9,807 nt of DNA from CAYMSF01 sp964542255 (GTDB lineage Bacteria > Verrucomicrobiota > Lentisphaeria > Victivallales > Victivallaceae). The notes beneath the pieces are model-generated. The model had not been told where the DNA came from, did no database searches, and saw only the letters and a list, made by a program, of their open reading frames with translations. The position numbers and the translations under genes are program-made. Shown in pieces: positions 6,960-9,807 of the stretch. Positions within the stretch are counted from its first letter, which is position 1, and the number at the start of each line of letters is the position of its first letter. The stretch is from positions 1-9,807 of the forward strand of contig CAZITV010000083.1 of assembly GCA_964542255.1 (NCBI GenBank), given 5' to 3'.

Positions 6960-7189
6960 CGTTCAGTTTTACCATGTTTGCTTTTTATCTGCTGGCGAAA
7001 AATAAAAGCTTCATCGCGCTGACAGCCCCCCTGCTCCGGGCAATTGGAACACGAACCGTCCGGGCAGGAACTGCGGCGGATTAAACGTACAATACAAAAT
7101 GCCAAAAAAGTTGTTAATAAAATCCTCGAAATCAGCAGCAACCATTCACGCCGCGGCATTTGCTCCAGCATAAACTTATTGGGTTTCAT
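6956..7189 (-). CDS. Small single-TM protein with a four-cysteine cluster (77 aa)
   Basis: I do not recognise a named family. The 77-residue protein has a short N-terminus with MPRREW (11-16), one transmembrane helix (about 17-36, with C32 inside it), a positive RLIRR (35-39) and then a cysteine cluster, C42-x4-C47-x2-C50-x5-C56, rich in Gly, Ser and Pro. A basic tail follows. Four cysteines at this spacing could hold an Fe-S cluster or zinc, or form disulfides; this is inference. The basic residues flank both sides of the TM, so topology is unclear. The ATG at 7189 overlaps the end of the NHL gene by 14 bases, with AAGGCGG upstream. The stop overlaps the ferredoxin start as ATGA. A longer in-frame start at 7261 would overlap the conserved end of the NHL protein and is not preferred. 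Its place inside the coupled Fe-S genes argues for a part in the same complex. Confidence 0.72.
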   Translation of the reverse strand: MKPNKFMLEQMPRREWLLLISRILLTTFLAFCIVRLIRRSSCPDGSCSNCPEQGGCQRDEAFIFRQQIKSKHGKTER

Positions 7190-8105
7190 TCTTGACCGCC
7201 TTATCATTTCTGGCTGTAATAGAAAAAATACGCAATAACTGCTCTTTGGGGTCAACAACAATTATTCGCTGGTTCTTGTCAACCGCGATAGCGTGACCGA
7301 ATTTACTGCCGGGCATAAAAGTATCCGCGCCACAAACCGTTGCCTCAAACCTGCCGTCAGGCGCAAAAATACGCACTCTAATTATGCCTTTTTCTGAAGT
7401 AACGAAACGTCCACCGGAAAGCAGTTGAAAAAATGCCGGATTACAGCATCCCAAAAATCCATGACTCCGCGCAGGTTTCCATAAAGCTATAAATCTGCCA
7501 TTTGCCGCATAGTTTTCAATTTGATGCCTGCCCGGATTTGCGACCCAGAAGCCATCGCTGTTATCGGCAACAACACTAAAATAAGGGCTCGGAATTACGA
7601 AACCATCGCTACTGAGAACGGTATGTAATAATACGCTGCTGGTGTCAAAAACAGCAACGCATTTTTTACCGGCATCAGCGACAAACACGCGATCTCCAGC
7701 AGTAGCGATAGAAGTAATCATGGACTCTTCCGAAAATGATTGCCATTCAGAACATTGCCTCTTTCCACTAGCGTTATTAAACCGGACAATTTTATTATTG
7801 CCAGCGGCAAATATTGTGCCATCGTTAGTTACGCAGATGCAGACAACAGCTATGTCAACTGCGATATTTTCAATAGTTTCACCTGCGGCATTGAATATTA
7901 GTATTTTTGACTTTTCCGGAGAAGATTCAACCGCGGTATAGATATTGCTGTCCTTATCTACGGCAATAGCCTTTGCGGTATATGGCGCTAACTTAATAAT
8001 TTGATTTTGTCGCCAGCATGCGGCGGCATTATCTTGGCCATTTGTAACCAATACCACACCTAATAGGATGCAACACAGATAAACTGAAACTACTGCTTTA
8101 TTCAT
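7176..8105 (-). CDS. Secreted NHL-repeat six-bladed propeller with GCCNP motif
   Basis: The 309-residue product begins with a hydrophobic N-terminus (1-22, MNKAVVSVYLCCILLGVVLV) that looks like a signal peptide or anchor, so the protein should be periplasmic. The rest is made of NHL-like blades, seen as AIAVDKDSNIYTA (47-59), ICVTNDGTIFAAG (90-102), VADNSDGFWVANPGRHQIENYAANG (starting 179) and HAIAVDKNQRIIVVD (271-285). The notable motif is GFLGCCNPAFF (216-226), with vicinal C220 and C221, followed by RFVTSEKG (233-240) and IRVRIFAPDGRFE (242-254). I associate this GCCNP/TSEKG pattern with PVC NHL proteins next to NapH/NosR-like genes. Two in-frame ATGs exist, 8117 and 8105; GGTTG lies just before 8105, while nothing is seen before 8117, so 8105 is favoured but not certain. 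Its 3' end overlaps the 77-aa gene by 14 bases, placing it first in the coupled operon. Its ligand is unknown. Confidence 0.82.
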   Translation of the reverse strand: MNKAVVSVYLCCILLGVVLVTNGQDNAAACWRQNQIIKLAPYTAKAIAVDKDSNIYTAVESSPEKSKILIFNAAGETIENIAVDIAVVCICVTNDGTIFAAGNNKIVRFNNASGKRQCSEWQSFSEESMITSIATAGDRVFVADAGKKCVAVFDTSSVLLHTVLSSDGFVIPSPYFSVVADNSDGFWVANPGRHQIENYAANGRFIALWKPARSHGFLGCCNPAFFQLLSGGRFVTSEKGIIRVRIFAPDGRFEATVCGADTFMPGSKFGHAIAVDKNQRIIVVDPKEQLLRIFSITARNDKAVKNETQ

Positions 8106-8120
8106 ACTTACAACCATAAT

Positions 8121-8126
8121 TTTATA
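8121..8126 (-). promoter_or_regulatory. Possible -10 box for the NHL/Fe-S operon
   Basis: The minus strand reads TATAAA (followed by AT), about 15 bases before the favoured start at 8105. This would leave a leader of about ten bases, and no convincing -35 is seen. The main argument is context: a terminator-like hairpin ends the upstream gene at about 8246, so a new promoter should lie between there and 8105. An upstream TTGACG at about 8236-8231 is an alternative -35 but lacks a good -10. Confidence 0.25.
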
Positions 8127-8244
8127 TTTGGTGCTAATTTAAAAACTCTTCTGAAATTTTTGCGTCTTTTTCGAGTTTTGGCGACTTAAGCTCATCTTGC
8201 GTAACGCTGCTACACTAGATTTCTCTTAAAATCGTCAAAATCTT

Positions 8245-8284
8245 CAAAAAATCCTGCAAAACATCAATTTAAAATAGTTTTGCA
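8245..8284 (-). terminator. Rho-independent-like terminator after the first propeller gene
   Basis: On the minus strand an exact eight-base inverted repeat, TGCAAAAC (8284-8277) and GTTTTGCA (8262-8255), encloses a 14-base loop. GGA and then a run of six T (8251-8246) follow it. It starts eight bases after the TAG stop at 8292-8294. The stem is short and AT-rich, so it may be a partial terminator. On the plus strand no T-run follows, so it acts in one direction only. Confidence 0.5.
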
Positions 8285-8291
8285 ATTACCT

Positions 8292-9719
8292 CTATCGTAA
8301 ATCGACACAGACCATTTGGTCAATATCCCGCAGAACCATCCTCCCATCGGCTAAAGCAAGCGGCCCCCAAGCATCTTGTCCCTTGATTATTTGCTGCCGT
8401 CCGAGAATTTTAGTTTTACCATCAATAATTTTTAACATAGTCAAGATTCCAGTATCGTCAAGAATAAAAAACTTATCATCAGCTATCAAAAACGGACCAA
8501 GCCCGAAACGCAGTTCTGCGCCACTGCCATATACCTGTTGCTGCGGATTGTCAGGAAGCGCTCCCTGTAATTGGCCCCGTCCTGAACCAGCATCTTTGGG
8601 TCTGATTCCGTAAATAACATTATTAAACAGTATAGGAGTTTGTTGTTCAAGTGATAAACCTGAACGTGGCTCGTACCGCTGTAGTATTTCTAAGCTGAAT
8701 TGTTCATTTGTACCGTACTTTACCTGCAGCAAAGCTCCACCGTAGCCATATCCTGCGCAGACAAAAATTTTATTATCCTGCAATCCCAGCGGCGATGGTG
8801 CCGCTACCGGTGGTGACCATATATTACTCTGCCACAAAATTGTTCCACAGTTTTCATTTTCAGCAGAAACTCCAACAATACCGCCAAGAGCCGAATAAAC
8901 ATACATTTTTTTGCCCCACAAATTCATTGGCATAACCGACGAGTGAGACATTTTAAGGCCCAAAGGATTAGGCGTTTTCCATTTAATTTTTCCTGTTAGC
9001 GAATCAACCCCTATCAACAAGGAATCACCGGCAGGCGCTAAAATTACGGTACCATTATCTATTAACGGGCATTGCCCGGTGTACCACTGAGGAATTACCG
9101 CGCCAAAATCTGCAGACATATCAATTGTCCACAGCAGCGTACCATCGTTAGGATTAACTGCCATAACTTGACCTTTTGGGCCAATAGTTACAACTGAATT
9201 TTCATCAACAGACGGAACGGTTCTTGACCGGCCATGATTTCTTTTGATATCGATGACATACCACCTGCGCCATAGTTCTTTACCATCGTGCAATGAAAAA
9301 CAACGCAACGCATCAGCCTTTTCATTGTCAAGGTAGTCAAGAACGTACACCTTGCCTTTTGATATCGCCGCGCCGGCATGACCTTCACCCAGTGGTTGAC
9401 GCCAGACAATTTTCGGTCCTGCCTCTGGCCATTTGTCAGCTAAACGAATAGAATCGCGGCAAATATTATCTCGCGTATTTCCACGAAATTGCCTCCATTC
9501 TCCCACATAATCTTTAGAAAATTCGGTTAAAAACTGTTTGAAATATGTAATTATTTTTATCTTTTTCTCTACACGACTGGAACTAGGTACATTGTCCATA
9601 CCTGGGACACTTGCAAAAACATACGTTGGCATTGGTCTATTTAACCACCACAACAATACCAGCGACCATACCGCAGTTGTCACTATGGCAGCGATAAAAA
9701 TAACGATACGTTTCTTCAA
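8292..9719 (-). CDS. PQQ-like (FRG-type) beta-propeller protein, one N-terminal TM
   Basis: The 475-residue protein has one TM helix (5-26, IVIFIAAIVTTAVWSLVLLWWL), a linker to about 73, then an extracytoplasmic propeller. It opens with EWRQFRG (74-80), and blade motifs include CFSLHDGKELW (140-150), VNPNDGTLLW (188-197) and VDSLTGKIKW (238-247). The C-terminal part carries RFGLGPFLIADDKFFILDD (404-422) and DAWGPLALADGRMVLRD (449-465), patterns I associate with PVC propeller proteins of this kind. No CxxCH heme motif and no recognisable quinoprotein catalytic site are seen. The start is TTG at 9719: an in-frame TAA lies two codons upstream, AAGG sits nine bases before it, and the next ATG (residue 30, about 9632) would remove the TM helix. 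It is the first gene of the module, but a terminator-like hairpin and a 186-base gap separate it from the overlapping genes. It may bind a small ligand or act as a periplasmic scaffold; the function is unknown. Confidence 0.83.
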   Translation of the reverse strand: MKKRIVIFIAAIVTTAVWSLVLLWWLNRPMPTYVFASVPGMDNVPSSSRVEKKIKIITYFKQFLTEFSKDYVGEWRQFRGNTRDNICRDSIRLADKWPEAGPKIVWRQPLGEGHAGAAISKGKVYVLDYLDNEKADALRCFSLHDGKELWRRWYVIDIKRNHGRSRTVPSVDENSVVTIGPKGQVMAVNPNDGTLLWTIDMSADFGAVIPQWYTGQCPLIDNGTVILAPAGDSLLIGVDSLTGKIKWKTPNPLGLKMSHSSVMPMNLWGKKMYVYSALGGIVGVSAENENCGTILWQSNIWSPPVAAPSPLGLQDNKIFVCAGYGYGGALLQVKYGTNEQFSLEILQRYEPRSGLSLEQQTPILFNNVIYGIRPKDAGSGRGQLQGALPDNPQQQVYGSGAELRFGLGPFLIADDKFFILDDTGILTMLKIIDGKTKILGRQQIIKGQDAWGPLALADGRMVLRDIDQMVCVDLR

Positions 9720-9807
9720 AATTTAAGGCCTTAGCAGTTAATTCTTGCACTACAAATATTTTGACATTGTGGAGAAAATAATGTAATAAGAGCTAATTTC
9801 AAAACTC
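9720..9807. other. AT-rich upstream region of the first propeller gene
   Basis: These 88 bases at the right edge hold no supported gene. They contain the AAGG (9729-9732, minus strand) serving the TTG start and AT-rich sequence in which a promoter is expected, but I see no -35/-10 pair at proper spacing that I would defend. Confidence 0.3.

Noticed and set aside
8292..9719. True PQQ-dependent dehydrogenase
   Set aside because: Propeller repeats are present but no recognisable catalytic residues, vicinal disulfide or heme-binding motif are seen, so only a PQQ-like fold can be claimed.
1..9807. CRISPR arrays, tRNA or rRNA genes
   Set aside because: No regularly spaced repeats and no tRNA-like cloverleaf or rRNA segment were noticed on either strand by reading.

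Overview
This window looks like chromosomal DNA from a member of the PVC superphylum, most likely Lentisphaerota/Victivallales or a relative (Planctomycetota or Kiritimatiellota are possible). The evidence is the combination of 'FRG'-type PQQ-like beta-propellers, a GCCNP-type NHL-repeat protein, a NapH/NosR-like iron-sulfur membrane protein and a cytosolic ceramidase-domain protein, all of which I associate with that group. The assignment is inference from family memory, since there is no rRNA or other marker here. All nine supported genes lie on the minus strand, so the order of transcription runs from high to low coordinates. Gaps are short; none exceeds 300 bases.

Region 1 (9719 to 3378) is a putative membrane and periplasmic electron-transfer module. 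It begins with a one-TM PQQ-like propeller protein (TTG start) followed by a terminator-like hairpin. Next comes a tightly packed set in which every adjacent pair overlaps: a secreted NHL propeller with a GCCNP motif, a 77-residue single-TM protein with four clustered cysteines, a twin-arginine four-cluster ferredoxin (NapG-like), a polytopic Fe-S protein with three Cys-Pro motifs and two ferredoxin motifs (NapH/NosR-like), and a second propeller anchored by three TM segments. The inferred theme is quinol-linked electron flow to Fe-S carriers outside the membrane. No terminal reductase, cytochrome CxxCH motif or molybdoenzyme is present, so the real acceptor or substrate is unknown. This is the best candidate here for an undescribed system.

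Region 2 (3272 to 1661) has its own likely -10 box. It encodes a membrane-anchored TPR-like protein followed four bases later by a TrmH/SpoU family rRNA or tRNA 2'-O-methyltransferase.

Region 3 (about 1519 to 1686) is a long imperfect inverted repeat that resembles a MITE or intergenic hairpin repeat. It overlaps the 3' end of the methyltransferase gene and supplies its last codons and stop. Region 4 (1459 to 71) is a cytosolic neutral/alkaline-ceramidase-like protein with a strong Shine-Dalgarno sequence and a possible lost metal-ligand tyrosine.
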